64,000 nt of DNA from Pelargonium tetragonum (lineage: Eukaryota > Streptophyta > Magnoliopsida > Geraniales > Geraniaceae), in NCBI GenBank assembly GCA_036897445.1, contig JAYMTL010000004.1:124001-188000 (forward strand), in the 5' to 3' direction. Both the position numbers and the translations under genes were made by a program. Of the stretch, positions 12,401 to 26,200 are shown piece after piece (within the stretch, counting starts at the first letter, position 1; the number at the start of each line of letters is the position of its first letter). Below the pieces are notes generated by a model that was not told the DNA's origin, searched no databases, and saw nothing but the letters and a program-made list of their open reading frames with translations.

Positions 12401-15135
12401 GACAGCTATTGGTTAGTTATTAGGATTAACCCTGTTTTACCTTTAGATTCAAGAATTTCCTTAAGGTTTTTCTATTACTGCTAGACTCGTTGTGGACTAG
12501 GACAGGAGGCCCTTCTTGAAAGCCTTAACTTCCAAACTCTTAGAAAACCCCAAAACTTTAAAGCAGAAACGAATTACAAAAAGGAAAACTTAGGGCAACA
12601 AATCTATATTATAGCAATAAAAAGCGTAAGGCAATTTACATGCCATAAAACAGGAATTAGCCCACCGAGTAAGCTCGGGGTACGTCTGAGACTTTTACGT
12701 TCGATTTCAGATATTTTATAGCCCCTTTTTTAATAATGTGAGTATTACACTTGACAGGGGGAGGTAAATAAGAAACTTTCGAGTGCCCTTACTTTCTTTA
12801 GCTTAGCTGCTTTAGTAAGCAACACAGAAGACTCCTTACCTTAATTTCCTGTAAATTAAAAAAAAAAGGTTTACAGATTCAATAGAATAACCTTAAAGTT
12901 ACTATCTAGGATGTCTTTTATCTGCAGTTTAGTTACTTCGTAAGTTTTTTTTATTATATATATATTTATTTTGCTTACTTTAGGGAAGGACTTTAGAGAG
13001 AAAACAGGTCAGGCAAAGGGCTTACCTTATTAAAGAAGTTTTAACTCTTTTCTGATCTTCTATCTAAGGATAGCGGATAACGTTTAAAATCTTTCTATTA
13101 TTCGAACCAACTACACCCGCTAATTTGAAGCAAGGGTCTGCCCGGAAATTGAAACCTAAAGTTTCCGTGCTTCCTTTTAGATTTTGACTTTTTACTATTG
13201 ATAATTTACTCTCTCTTCTATTTAAGCGATTCCGAAAGGGAGGGGCACTTCTAAGCTAAGGTATTAAAAGTTTTATCGGTAAGACAAGCTTCTTTTTTAT
13301 GTAAGGCTGTTATTTTTTTATTAAGGATCCCCTGAAAATTCCAGGCAAAGCGCTTAGTGTGAGAAATTTGTATATAATTTTAGAGTTACTTTAACAAGAC
13401 GTAACTTAGGTTAGTGGATATTAAGGGTAATTAACTCAATTTCCGAAAGCTACGAAGTTTTCTGTATAAGATAGTAGAGGGTCCAGAGTAAACTTTTCTA
13501 ATTTATTATACCACTTTCCTTCATCAAATTAGGATGTCTATTATATAAGGGGGTATGGGCTCAAAAAAGTCCTTACCTTAATAGGATAGGAATGTAGCTT
13601 TTGTGGAAAGTATAAGCGGGGCTTCCGTTAAAAGGGGTACTTGGGCCCCTATATAGCTGTGGAAAGTAGTAAATAATATATCTAAAAAAGGGTCCTCACA
13701 CTCTTTAATTCTAGTATACTACACAATAATATAACTATAAGTCTCTCTTTTTTAACGACTCAATTATCTTGCTGTCTTGTAAGAGGCCCTTATAGTGTAT
13801 AAAGAAAGAAGTTGAAGTTAAGGTATATCAGATAAAGGAAGTATTTAAGAAATGCTAGAAAAATAGAGAGCTCGTAAACATGAAGATGGAATACGAGTAT
13901 ATATGATGTGAAGTTGTCTTTACTTGTGTTATAATAAAGGGAAAGATATCCCCCAACCTCTACAAGAATACCTACCAGGGGTATACTTAGTTAAGAAGGA
14001 CACACACTAAATTCCTTTAGAGCAGAGGAAAAGGGCCCTATAAGTAAGTTTTTAGTCAGGAAAGAACTATAGGCATCCCTATTAAGAGAACTATAAGCGT
14101 CAAAAAATTGTCTGTAGCCCAATACCCTATCAATGCACTTTTGCTTATGAATGAGTTTAGATAATTTTCCGTGGGGCCCCTTGTATTGTTCCGTAATAAG
14201 AATTCTTTAAGCGATTTCCTAGATTTAGGGGATTTTGCTGCCAGGATTTTTTAATAAAAAGGCTCTTGCCGGGTAAGCCAAAAAAGAAGTCAAACCACTT
14301 TTCTATTTGACCTCCCTTTTTAGGGTGCGCTAGAGGCAATACTATATGCGAAAATTCCTACAGGTAACCCCTGCGGACTGGTATAGTAACTTATAAACAA
14401 AGATAGCGGTTCTCTACATACACTTTTGTAAAAATTCCTATCTTCTTATTCCTAAAGTGTTGTTCAACCTGGACAGTGCTGTACAAAAGTAAGTCCTTAC
14501 CTAAAACAAAGCCATTAGCCTAGGTCCGGAAAAATTCTCAGAATCTTATTTTCTCGCAAATTCAATAAAAAAATGTAACTCTAGAATTTACTTACTACAC
14601 GTAACCGAGGAACCCTAAGAAAAATTCTAATAAGTTACAAGACTCCAAAAACGCAGTATTTTCTTAAGCTAAGACCTAAAAAATCCCCGGATTCTTTTTC
14701 AGAAAGCGAAGTCCTTAATTAAACTAATAGTATTAGAATTAAATACTCATTAAGCGCCTAAGGTTCTACGAATGAGGAGGTCTAAGGGTTCACACTATAA
14801 AAGTATAGGCTCCTCTTACATTTGGGGAGTAGAGTACAACGAAATTTATAAATGTGGATCTTCGAGGATAGTTCTAAAAACGAGTACTGAGCTGCAAAAT
14901 GATACTTGAGTAACTTCTTGGTTTAACCTCAAAGCCAGCCGGTGTAAGGTCTCTCAAAATTGAGTGTACAACTAGCAGTGTCAGAAACATAGGAATACCA
15001 CACTCGAACTGCTTAATTCTTTTTTATGGGATAAACCTTTTCTTATAACCCGAGAATTCCTCACATTTTTTTGCCTTTGATGCTTCTAAAATAAAAAGTA
15101 AGAAAAATCCTGGGATAAGTCTTTATAATTCCGCG

Positions 15136-15145
15136 GGTTCAAGCC
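15136..15145 (+). other. T-arm-like hairpin
   Basis: GGTTCAAGCC within a short stem: GCGG, loop GTTCAAG, CCGT. The loop sits one base out of register from a true T-arm and no anticodon arm is seen upstream. Recorded as part of the T-loop-word excess only. Confidence 0.2.
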
Positions 15146-15424
15146 GTCCTGCCAAGTTTTCTTTATTTAATTCTATTCACGGGAGTTACCCTAGTTAGAT
15201 AGTAGTCAGTTAATATTTTATCCTTAAAAATTTAAGTAAGTTCTTGGGTTGGATTACTAGTTGTTGTTCCTGTATTTGTATTCAGGTTGAGGAGAGTTTC
15301 CTTATCTTTCTGAGCTAGTTTTTAATTAAGTAGTCAGCGGAAATTGCTTCTATATAGAGAGTATATGCGCTTTTTAGTCTTATATTCTGATCTCTACTTT
15401 ACTTTTTCCAAGGCTAATAAGCAG

Positions 15425-15512
15425 TGTAAAAACGGAAAGTAAGTCGTCGGAGATGTTTCTAAATGCGTAGTGAATTTTAGAAATTCAGAAGGTTCAAGTC
15501 GACTTGCCTCCA
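15425..15512 (+). pseudogene. Class II (Leu/Ser-type) tRNA-like relic
   Basis: A hairpin GAATTT-TAG-AAATTC (15472-15486, 6-bp stem) is followed after four bases by GGTTCAAGTC (15491-15500). A long-stemmed variable arm immediately before the T-arm is the hallmark of Leu and Ser tRNAs. The T-stem is poorly paired, and the downstream bases instead complete a 12-bp palindrome, CAAGTCGACTTG (15495-15506). No clear anticodon or acceptor stem could be fixed, so isotype and even tRNA origin remain uncertain. Confidence 0.3.
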
Positions 15513-16281
15513 CAAAAAAACTTAGATTTGTTTACTAAAGGATCCTCTTTTATGCTTTTTAATCTTTTTATATATATCTATGAATCGCCCATCTAGGATT
15601 TCTTAGACTTTACTACGCCCTAGGAATTGCAATTACTATGTAAATCTCAAAGCAGCGGGGTAACCAGAGTTAAAACTTCTTTATTAATTCGTTTCGTAAA
15701 TCGTTTCGGTAAGTAATAACTAAAATCGTGCGAAGCTGTTGCAAATAGAATAGATCTAATTGGGAGTATTTCCGGTCTCAAAATGAAAGTGATCCAGGAT
15801 AGTATAACTTCGAGTGGATTTGTTAGCCCTTAGCTATTCTATAGATCTACGAAACGACAAACCGGGTTTCCATTTTGAGAGTCAACCCAAGAATTAAGAA
15901 AATCCAGAAGCCCTCTACCCTTTCAAGAATAAAATGAATAGGAAGACTTTTTGTACCGAGAAAACAAGACAGAATCCCCCGATTTAGTATATTAGTATAA
16001 AGTATAGTAGTTTAATGGGAATTTGAAAATAGAGATTTTGTATATTTCAAATTCATGCCAGCGATTTTGTATCTTATTGAAGCACCCTATTTTGAGTATA
16101 TAAGTGCTTTTTATAGTTCGCTAATTATCGTTTGTAGCTTTTGACTTTGGTTTCGTTCCTAATAAGTAATAAGATAGGATATCCTAATTTTGAGGATTAT
16201 ACCTCTCTCGTTGCTAGCCTTTTACTTCGGAACTTTAATGGGGCTTTCGGAAGGAACTTCTCGCAAGACAAGAAATAAAGG

Positions 16282-16304
16282 TTACTATAAGCCCCTTATA
16301 GTAA
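16282..16304. repeat. 9-bp perfect hairpin, C-rich loop
   Basis: TTACTATAA and TTATAGTAA form a perfect 9-bp stem around loop GCCCC. It could be the fused ends of a small excised element, or chance; a few such stems are expected in 64 kb. Confidence 0.4.
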
Positions 16305-19300
16305 TTCAATTTTCTTAAGAGCCTCAAAAAGCGGAAGGCTTTCCATGAAGGGTGGCTCGGTATTTTCAGCTGGGGTTATTTAAAATGTTTTAAACTGCAA
16401 TAGAATATAGAAGTTACAGATAATATATAAGAAAATTGAGTAAGTCCCTGTAGTCTCGCTTATATGCTTTGGTTAGACTTTTCTAATTTAGAGTCTAGAA
16501 TTCAAAATATCTCCGACATGGATCTAGCAACCTAAAAATTTTTTATATAGGAACTTTCTATTTTACAGAAGTCCATACTAAGCTTTTTCAGAAACCCGGC
16601 ACCTTTTTAGTTCAGAATTTCTCAGCAAATAATTACAAGAAAAACCCCTGTTATCTTGAAGATATAAAGATCCGTTTCTTCCTTTTGGCTGTTGTAAAGT
16701 ATCATAAAAGAAAGTTATGCTATCCAAAAATAAGAATATCAAAAGAAATTCCTTATGATTTTCTAAGTACTTTTTAGGGGTCTCAGTTGTCTTTTTAGTC
16801 TTCCGCCTTAGTCAAGGATAAAACGGGTACCCCTGGTACTGGAAATCGGCTAATTGTTTAAATAATAACTAAAAGCATTAACTCCTTAAAGCTAAGTTTG
16901 GAATATACTAGAATTCCTCTAGGAATCCTGCGGAGCCCTTTAAGCGGAATGACTTGATCTCAGATCGAGGATTTGACCCGGGCTTTAGAGGGGATTTATT
17001 AAAGAAGTGTAAATAGGGAGCAGTTCCAGTGTAGTCTTGTACTGAGCCAAGTGCCCCTTTTATTAAGTTAAGTTGAACTTTCGAATAGAGGGATATAGGT
17101 ACTTACTAAAAAGAGATTAGGGACGGGAAACCTATTATCATATCACAAAAAAGTACATAAATAAACTTACAAGTTATAACTTTATTCCTTTGTCTACTCT
17201 TAACCTATGTACTGGTTAACTCCTTTTGTAGTTGTTACAAGAAGCGTCTTTAAAAAAATGTATGTACTACTTTGTAATACAAAAAGTAGAATATAATAAA
17301 GCCAAGATCTTATTGCAAGAGCCTTCTATCACCTGTAAAAGCCCTTTTACCGGGACCCCCTCATATTTCAATATTTCAAAAAGAAATTAATAAGTACCCA
17401 GAGTTCCTCTATGATAAAAACTTGTCAAGAATTTGAGGGAGCTTCCTAAGGAAAAATTTGACTTTAAATCCAGAAATCCAGGAGTCTGGAAACTTAACCC
17501 AGTAGAGTTTTGAGCATATGTATGCCGGACTTCCTTTTCATTAGCCAAGATATTTTCGTTTGTACATGGTATATAATTAGGGCCTCTTTACGAGTAGATT
17601 ACTCTAAGCATAAGTAGTATATAAATCGTCACTTCACAAAAACTCTCGAAAATATGTAGAATTCCTAAACCTTTTAAGTCATTTTTTTAGTATGTCAGGA
17701 AATTTCTCTAAGATTTACCATCAAAAAGGAGTCCTCACTTAAGACTGATTAATAAAGTTATATTCAATTCCTGCTTTTGCGTGGGTACAAGGGTTAAGAA
17801 ACAGGGATTTTTGTCCTTTTTAGAGTGCTATTCGATTAAGAAGGGAGTATACAACTAGATGAGGTATTACTCTCACTTAAGCTCTAGGAAACCCTGTAAA
17901 ATCTAAAATACCCGAAAATACCAACGTCTGAATTTGTTTGACATCAATCTACTCTATTTCTAAGGACCTAAGTGATGAAATTTTCTTTTCCCTTTTTTAT
18001 AAGGTGTCAAAAAATAGCAAATAGATCGAAAGGAGGTACCCATAAATTTAGTACGAGATAGCTTTGTCAATCCTTTTTATACAAACCAGATGCTTAGTGC
18101 TTATATAAATTATCGTTACACTTTCTTTTTAGAAACAAAAATACAAAGGATAGGCATTCCTTTTCTTTTTAAGGGGGCCTGAAGGCCTTGAGTTAAGCTA
18201 CTTCCGGTTTTGATCTGTATTTCCCGCAGCAGTAATAAAAGTCAGAAAGCCTAATAGGAACAACAAGTCTGTGATTTGTAGTGAATTCCCTAGAAATTCT
18301 TATAAAAAGAGTAATCAAGGAAGTCCAAATCTAATTGAGAACTTATTCTTTCGCCCTACCCGCATTTCCAAATAGGGGTTTCCTTGTATAAGAAAAATCC
18401 AACTTAGAAAGACTAATATACTAAAGGGTTGCAAATATCGGGATTACCTCAGGGGCAGTAACTCTTGATCATGTAAGATAAAGTAAGAAAAAGCAGACCC
18501 TGCGGATAAACCCTCAGTACTTCCCATATAAGATAGAATACTCACTCTTTAAAGCTTTGTACTGATAACAACCCCTCCCTTTAATAAAGGAAGAAATCCG
18601 GTATTTTTCTATATTTCTACCCTGGAATTACCCTATGCTTTTTATTTATGATATAGAGGTCCTTAAAATAAGGGTGTTACCATACCTGCATTCAATTCGA
18701 GAGAACTTTCCTATTAGATCCTACTTGTAAAAGTGTAGGAGTTCGTTATTAGTAAGACTTCAAAGTCGAGACTTTTTTTCAATTTCTTAAAAAAAAAATG
18801 AATCCACAAGTGCAGCTAGAGCACTCTAATATAATAAGGTAAGGGTACCCTAAACTCTAAGTATTAAGGAATTGCACACGAGGAAAACCAGGAACAGCTG
18901 CAAAAATTTTTTGTGTATATCGCAGTAAAGTTTTGTATAGAGCAGGCTTATCCTTTCAAAATTCAAAATACTCTAAACCTTGTTTGTGAAAACCGGAATT
19001 ACTAATAAAAGCATTATAAGTAAGATAGACCCTCATCAAACGGAAACAAAAAAAGGTAAACTATCAGTAATAGCTTCTCTTAAATTATACACCCTAATTG
19101 CCCAAGTTCTCACGTATCACTTAAACAAAAGGAATTTGCACAATTATAGTACCCCCTTTGCAGTAACAGGACTTTGCGCGTAATATTGATTTTTGGACTC
19201 TACCAAAGGAAATCCCGCGTAAGACTTTATAAAAAGGGGAAGAGGGAAAGCCCTGTGTCTATCCCTAAAAAAGTTGAATATTCACCAAAATAGGATGCCT

Positions 19301-21513
19301 AGATAGGCAAAAGAATCCGCTAAATTTTTTTATGTATACTGGGCTGAGATTTACATTTTCAGACTAAAAGCTTGAAAAATCCCAGGTAAATTTTAGGGAT
19401 TCCGAAACATAAGATATAGAAAACGCTTCTTTAACTATCAAGACTCTTAGCAGGGGTACTCCTTAGGGAATCCAGTAGCTTGAAGTTTCTACAAAAAAAG
19501 AAGATTCGGCACTATACTTTAAGACTGAATATCCAGGAGTAGAGCCGGCCCTTGCCCAAGAACCCCTTATTAAAAATAGGTACTAGAATCCTAAACACAC
19601 TACAGGAATAAGAAAACCAATACCAAAAAGGAATTTTTCTAGTATAAGAGCTCAAAATGAAAGGGGCTTTGCTTTTAGTCGCAATACCACTTAATTATAT
19701 TATAAAATACGAAAATAAAGTAACAAATTCTCTATAAAAAGAAAACTGAAAGTATTCCCAACGCAAGAATCTCAGAACAAAAAACGCTATCTATAATATT
19801 AAATATTAGGAAGTTCCTAGAAATTGTAAAGAGTACTTGTTAATGCATTTTTCAGGTCTCCAATATCCTATACCCTTACTGCCTCTAGACAATTACAAAA
19901 TTTATCATATTCTGGGTTTAAATTTACCAAAACATGGCATTAGTTGACTTCGAGAAAGCAAAAACAAAGAAGGGGAAAGAAAATGAGAAAGACTTTAGCT
20001 GCCAAGACAAGCACGAGGACTAATTGACTCATTTCTAATGCGCAATTATATAAGGGCCCTGCTAAGCTAAAGGTTTCAGACCTGTGAACATTACTAAATT
20101 GCCACACACGAGCAGCTTTTACTCGCCTTTATTCCAGGGATGCCTATAAAAACTACGAGTTAAAAAAAGAACTTAATCAACAGTTCCATAAATCTCGAAA
20201 ATGACGCATAAAAAGCCATAGAATCTCTTTACTAATTACTAAGGCATGCCTTACTACCTCAAAAGGGACCTTAACAACTAGTTGTACGCTATGTACTAAT
20301 ACCTGCAGGATTTAATCGATAAACTTAGTCTTGATTAAAAAACTAGAATATTCATTATACCTCCTAGTAAATACTCTTTTAAGAAATACCTAATCCATAG
20401 CTCTCGGCATATAAAATAAAAGAAGTTTTGGTTGACTCACTTGACCTCACAAAAACTTTGTTTAAACATAGTCTATAAAGTACCCTAAAAGCTGTTTCTA
20501 AAAATTAAGAGATAACGCAAGTAGAGTTTTTGGGATCCTTTTGTCCAGGCCAGGTATAATGAAATTCTTTGTAAATTAGTACTATATAGTTTACTTACTT
20601 TAGTTTAAGCTTGCACTATAATAGAAGAATTCAGAATAAGAGCTCAAGGATTGGAACTCGCGTATCAAGTTTTCTGATCCAAAAGCAACTCCATAAAATG
20701 AAAAATGACACGAAGTTGTATAAGCCTTTACTTAGGATTGCCCGTAGTTTAGCATTCGGATGAATTACGATCCACTCTATCAATAGAGCTTTTCCTTTAA
20801 ATTAAAAAGGATACCCACACGCCTTATTCCCTAATTAAGACACTTAAGAGTTCGTAAGAACCCGGCCATCCTCTCAAGTATGAATATGAAGTTGCTTTAA
20901 TTTATTTAAAAACCTATGATTAAAGGGTTCTCCTTACAATTCATCAAGAAGTGGTTACTAAGACTGAGTTGGATCCAAATTTAATAAACCAAGTCTAAAG
21001 AAAGCCTGGGCGGCAGTTCGAAGCAAAGTTATGGGATACTAAAAAGAAATTATATAGGCTCTATTAAGCAATAAGGGCTAAAACCTAGGATGTGACATTA
21101 AACTTGAAAACGCTATGTCTTGCCCTGCAATACAATAGTTCTCCGAATTCAGTACTACGGATAACCGAGAGCTTGTTCTTTATATCCCGGCGAGTCTATT
21201 TCAACTTTTTGGAGTTGGAAGACTGTCTCTAAGTTTATGCACATTTATATACTATATATAGGCAGAACCTACTTTTGACCTAATTAGTTTTTCCTTATAG
21301 CCGGAATTTTTGAGGTAGTATTCGGTTAGTTCATTTTAATAAACCGAAGCTAACTCCTTGAAGTAAAAAACTATAAAGCACAGCTTGGTTTAAAGATATG
21401 GGCTTGACTTTCATAGCGTTTTTCACCCCCGGGAAGCCACTTTCGCCTTAAAAGAGCTACCAAGTTTTAATCTTGCGCAAGTTTAAAGTATCCTCAAGCA
21501 TTACACCTCGTAT

Positions 21514-21526
21514 AAGGGAGCCCCTT
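21514..21526. repeat. AAGGG/CCCTT mini-hairpin
   Basis: AAGGG, loop AGC, CCCTT. Perfect 5-bp stem, same stem as those at 443, 31206, 35073, 43676, 47484 and 53772. Confidence 0.5.
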
Positions 21527-22429
21527 GGGGCAGAACACTTGAACTTAGTGCCAGCAACAGAACGAGTGCTTTCCTTTACCTGTAAGTAATAGAACTTATT
21601 TTAAGGTAGGCTCCTGGATTCTCCTTTTTCAATAAAATGAATGCGTTTTTTCTTAATTGCATTACCTTGGTACTAAGTTTACTTGGGATTAAATCAAAGG
21701 ATCTCTAAGTCGCTTATGGAGCATATGAGCCCTTTTGAATTCACGATTGGTTAATCTTTACTTTCCTTTCAGAAATTCAGCTCCATGGGATTAGAAAGAA
21801 ATATCTGTAGGACCCTATAGAAAGGAGACCCGGCTTTTATACTTGTTTAAAAATTTAGATCTACTGAATTCTTCAATGGTTTAGTATAAATAAAAGCTTG
21901 CTCAAGATAAAGACAAAAGCTACCTATAAGATAAGAAACCTTGGTTTTTTCAAGCCAGAGTATTCTTATAACTTTAGCACATACTCCTCATAGTAGCTTT
22001 CAAAGGGTATCTTTTGAGGTTTACAGGGCTCTCTGAAATGGGGTTAGATTCCTCAAGGTAGTATACCCTTAGGAAATTGGGACTAATAGTGAAAATGTTG
22101 TAGTATAGAGTAAGGAAAGGCTTCACTAGAGTCACAGAAGAGTATTTCAAGGAGTTCCTTATTTTTCTAAGGAGATGCTTACTTTCCCAGTTTGAAAAGT
22201 ACATGAGTATGTCAGATTAAAGTTTAAGTATTTAATAGCCCTTAACTTGTACAAATAAAGAACACCTAGTTATGTTGTCGTAGGTCAGAAAAACGGAATA
22301 AAGGTTTTTTTCTGATCAAGTCGATTAAAAAGGGGGTTTTGTTTAAGGATTTCAAGTAAGTAAAAGGGAATCCTATAGGTATAAGAAACAAGGTATCATC
22401 AAGAGTAAGGCAGCTTGAATAAGTAAAAG

Positions 22430-22560
22430 CTACTATAAGGAGTAGGAGTATGGCTCTCAAGATACAGATAAAGGGTGTATAGCTTTAAATAAAGTAAAGG
22501 TATGGTGACTGGTAGCCAAGTAATTGGGGAGCATAAATAACTAAAGTAAAAAGGAAGCTG
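22430..22560 (+). repeat. Repeat island 3 fragment
   Basis: Carries AAGATACAGATAAAG at 22459-22473, a 15-base word found exactly again in the island at 37.8 kb (37969-37983), followed by GTGTATAGCT and AAGGTATGG, both also seen in other islands. The leader is missing and no frame survives on this strand. A short fragment of the family. Confidence 0.4.
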
Positions 22561-23091
22561 TTTGCAGTAAGAACAATCAAAATAAAGTTTGTAGAAAGCT
22601 TGTTTCTTATCCTTCTGATCCAGTTTAAGCAGGAAAAAGTCACAAGGAAAAGTCTCTTTAGTTTAAAAAGTCATTCTTCCTGCTCCATCTATAAAGTACT
22701 TCTTATGGAATAGTTAAAATCTAACAGGTAAGCCCTCCAGCCCAGAATAAAATAAAAACAGTAGGAGTTTCTCTTAGATATGGACAAAGTCAAGTCTTTT
22801 ATTATTAAAGTATAAAGTCAATCTGCCCAGCCTTGTATACTCAAGCGGTCCGAGGTAGAAACTGTTACTTAGGGGGCCCTTTTGGATTTGGGAAATTGTA
22901 AATAAATAAGGGAAGATAAAGGATAGGAAAATCAAGGGGTTTAAGTTATAGCTTTTTTTACAGGGAATAGGAAAGCCCTTGCTTCGTCAAGTATTTTTAT
23001 TAGAGGTTAGGCTTAACTAGACAGGAACCCTTTAATTAGTAAGGAAGTCTCTCCTAACTAATGGAAATGAATATAGCTACTTTTTAAGAAG

Positions 23092-23252
23092 TAGGGAGTC
23101 CCCTAACATTAAAACATTAAAGAAATCAAACGCAAATTAGGTAAAAGGGTAAAAAACTAAGAGACTCCCAAGGGGGCTATACTAGAATCTAACTTTTGCA
23201 TGGGTTTAGTTTGATCTTTATTCCTTTTTCTTTAACATTTTCTTTAATGTTA
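23092..23252. repeat. Nested inverted repeats
   Basis: AACATTAAAGAAA at 23113-23125 is perfectly inverted at 23239-23251 (13 bp, 113-bp gap). A local hairpin TAACATT/AATGTTA (23233-23239 and 23246-23252) uses part of the right arm. At the left edge TAGGG-AGTC-CCCTA (23092-23105) forms a 5-bp hairpin, and its GGGAGTC is inverted again as GACTCCC at 23163-23169. Together they could be the worn ends of a small non-autonomous DNA element of about 160 bp, but no target-site duplication was identified. Confidence 0.4.
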
Positions 23253-26200
23253 TAAAGGTCTTTCTATCTAAAGGGGCTAGATTCAGGGGTTCTAAAGTCT
23301 AAATAAAGAAGTCCCCAGTGTCTCAGAATTTAAAAAGGAGAGGTTTTTTTACCCGTTAGCTTAAAGCGACATTCTAGGGGGGGTGCCCTTATTTTTAAGA
23401 GAAATTTGGCAGGCAGAAGCCGGAGATCCTTTTTCTTATAAGTTTCTAACCGGCTATTAAAACATATGAAATATTGACTCAGAGATTGGTATACAAAAAC
23501 TTTTATAGGGTATCTAAATCTAAACTAGAGAATCTTCCTAGGTTAATAGAAAACATTAAGTTCAGGCTTAGCAAGGAAGCGCTTCATTTCTCCTATATTC
23601 CAGTTAACTTAAAGTAGAGCTTGGATTGCTTTACTAGAGCATGCCCCGGAATTTTGGTTAATAAGCCTAAACTTACGCTCTTTTTAATCTATAAAAAAAA
23701 TTCCCCTGTAAAATTCATTTTGTGTATCTAAGCAAGGACTTTCAAAAAAAGAGGAGTAGGGGTTAGAGTCGCTTTGAATCTTCGATATTTTAAGTTTAGT
23801 GTCTAATGCTAGGCATTCCTGGTAGACATTAGGTTTTTCGATTAGGTAGAGACAAACTTTTTTAGTGGACACTTTAGAGGCTTTATTTTCTAGTTAACAA
23901 GGAGCAGGTCGCAGTAGAAATAAGGTTTTAGTATTAGCTAAGGAATACTAGAAATATCCCTAGAAAACTATAGCTTTTATAAGGGCAGATAATGCGGAAT
24001 TGCTGCCTACAACGAGGGATGATTTTTAGACACTATACCAGCTCTTTAATGCATATCGAGAGTTAGTATCCAATCCTATATTTATCTTATCCTCAAAATT
24101 TTAAGAGCTTTTAGGCTTTCTTAGTTCTTAGATTCCTAGGGATAGGAGAATGGAGGCTTCTTATATTGTTTAGTAAGCGCCTTTCTTTAGACTTTATAAA
24201 ACTAGAAACTTTCCCGTGCAATAAAAGGTATCAGAAAATTCTACCTTGACCCTTTAAACTGGCTTAGAAAGATAAAAAAATCCATATTAATGAGAACAAT
24301 CCAAAACCAGTTGTATGCTCATTTACGTATGCTAAAACCACAAACTGGGGCACCAAGGTTTTTTCAGTATTTACCATTGAGTACAAAAGCAGGGAACACA
24401 AGTAGAACCCTTCTTCCGAACATATTTAACCAGAATACAGTACAGAATACATCAGCTACAAGGGTTCAAGTCGAATAAACTTACCGCCTTATAAACTATC
24501 TCTTAAAAAGCCCCCTTTTTAAACTAGGAATCCTTAAACAAAAAAGCTTTTTATATAACTTACTTCTTGTAAAAACGAATGAGGGCTTATTTGTTTAGTA
24601 TAAAAAAGTACGGATCGCTAACTTAGTCATAAGATTTTTCCCTGTGATTAAGAAGCTAAAAATGGCTGAATTACATTACCTTTACTTCGATAGACAACAA
24701 GTTAGTTAAAATAGGAGTAATCGAGTCCCAGTTACCTAAAATATATAGCCTAGGTATTAAAAACCTCGAATCTTTCCTGCAAATTCCTAAAAAAGGGGTT
24801 CCCGCTCTAAATTTATCCTCTATCTAATAGCCCCGAAAACTTTTATAATAAGTTACTCTAAAGGGAATTCTATATTCAGGAGGTTTAGAGCGTCTATAAT
24901 ATAAATCCGATTACTTCCGACTTTTTTATAGCTTTTTCTTCCTTGGGTTTTATAACTTCGAAAAGCTTTGATATCTAGTGAGAGTTAATCCGCTAAAGTA
25001 ACCCCTCTTTAATTAAATTTAATAGGTGCGCTCTAAAGCATACCAATATACCTTGAAGACAGCCTATTTCTAAATCATTATACCGAAAGGGCGCTCGAGA
25101 AAACTTCAGTACAACTAGACCTAATCCAAAAAAACGGGACCCAAAAAAGCACGGGTTTACACTACTTCTAAGTCAAGACCCTGCGAATCTGCTTTGGGAA
25201 AACAAGGGTTAAGGTGCTAATAGAACCTTACACTGAAATGAAATAAAGTAAATCCGAGAGTAGTTCGCGTTCCTTAACCCTGTAAAATCTTACTCTTTCA
25301 ATCGATAGAGCACTTTATTAATGTAATGCCATTCCCCCTAAGCTTTCCCTACAGAAAGAATCTCAACTCCATTTTTATTACCTATTACCAAGGATTTTTG
25401 GGAACTCTTCGCTTAAATACGGAGATTAATACTCTTACAAAATGAAGCCTCTCGCAGCGGCCCTACCTTAAGGGCCTGAAAATGCGAAACTTGAATTCTA
25501 GATAAGCATACCGAAAATTTAGACTGGTACAAAAGTTGTAGATTTCGGCTATACTAAAAACCAATTACTATTACGGGGAACCGTTCAGGGAACCCCCTTT
25601 GCATCAGTAAAACTTTCCCGGAACAAGTCAATAAGAACAGGTATATAATTCGATTTATAAAGTAAAGAATTAAGTAAAATTATGAAATCAACAGCTGCCT
25701 CTCCAGAATAAACAAAAGTAGGAAAAAGGTTGAATTTCTAATATCCGGTTATAGGGTTACTTTTCGGTAGTTAAGGCACTTATCAAGATTTAATCAGCTA
25801 GCTTTGTATAATTTTGTACCAGTTCTTCTTACGAAAACTCAGCTATGAGTATGAGAGTCTCTCTTTCGTCCGGTACGGCGCTAAAGTTATTTAAGCGCTT
25901 TTGGCGTTATAACTTTATTTGTTTTATAGGAGGCTCATTCTGCTTCTTCCGACTCCGGGGGGACTTACTTACAATCTTTTTTCTATTGAGCTTTTTAGGG
26001 TATTCTTGGTGTCTGCTTAATAAATATTATAGAGCTTCAGCGCAACACCTGTATAGGACAAATAGCCATCATTTCGTCAATTAGTGTAACTTTTTTAAGA
26101 GTAAGAGTATAAATATCTTATAATTATTACCAAACGAAGCTTCTAAAGTTACGGAACATACACATCAACGGAGGGAATAAGAATTTTTAAGGGTAACATG

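Larger units (their letters stand above)
12401..22429. other. Gene-free background, segment 3
   Basis: Ten kilobases without a recognisable gene. The only frames of 60 codons or more are 14157-14339 (-, 60), 18980-19183 (+, 67), 21974-22204 (-, 76) and 22266-22460 (-, 64); the last overlaps a repeat island on the other strand. None shows a domain or signal peptide I can name. Contents are a TA microsatellite near 12952-12966, the class II tRNA-like relic at 15.5 kb, a 9-bp hairpin at 16282-16304, a self-complementary AGGGCCCT at 20053-20060 and a mini-hairpin at 21514-21526. Confidence 0.6.

Noticed and set aside
21548-21558. GTGCCAGCAAC resembles the start of the universal SSU rRNA 530-loop word
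   Set aside because: The following bases do not continue into the CCGCGGTAA core and no other rRNA helix was found nearby.
24463-24472. GGTTCAAGTC near the 3-prime end of a 62-codon frame as a tRNA
   Set aside because: Anticodon stem positions do not pair and the T-stem has only two possible pairs.
25845-26084. 79-codon frame with a hydrophobic middle as a membrane protein
   Set aside because: One hydrophobic stretch in AT-rich DNA is common; no neighbouring gene or signal supports it.
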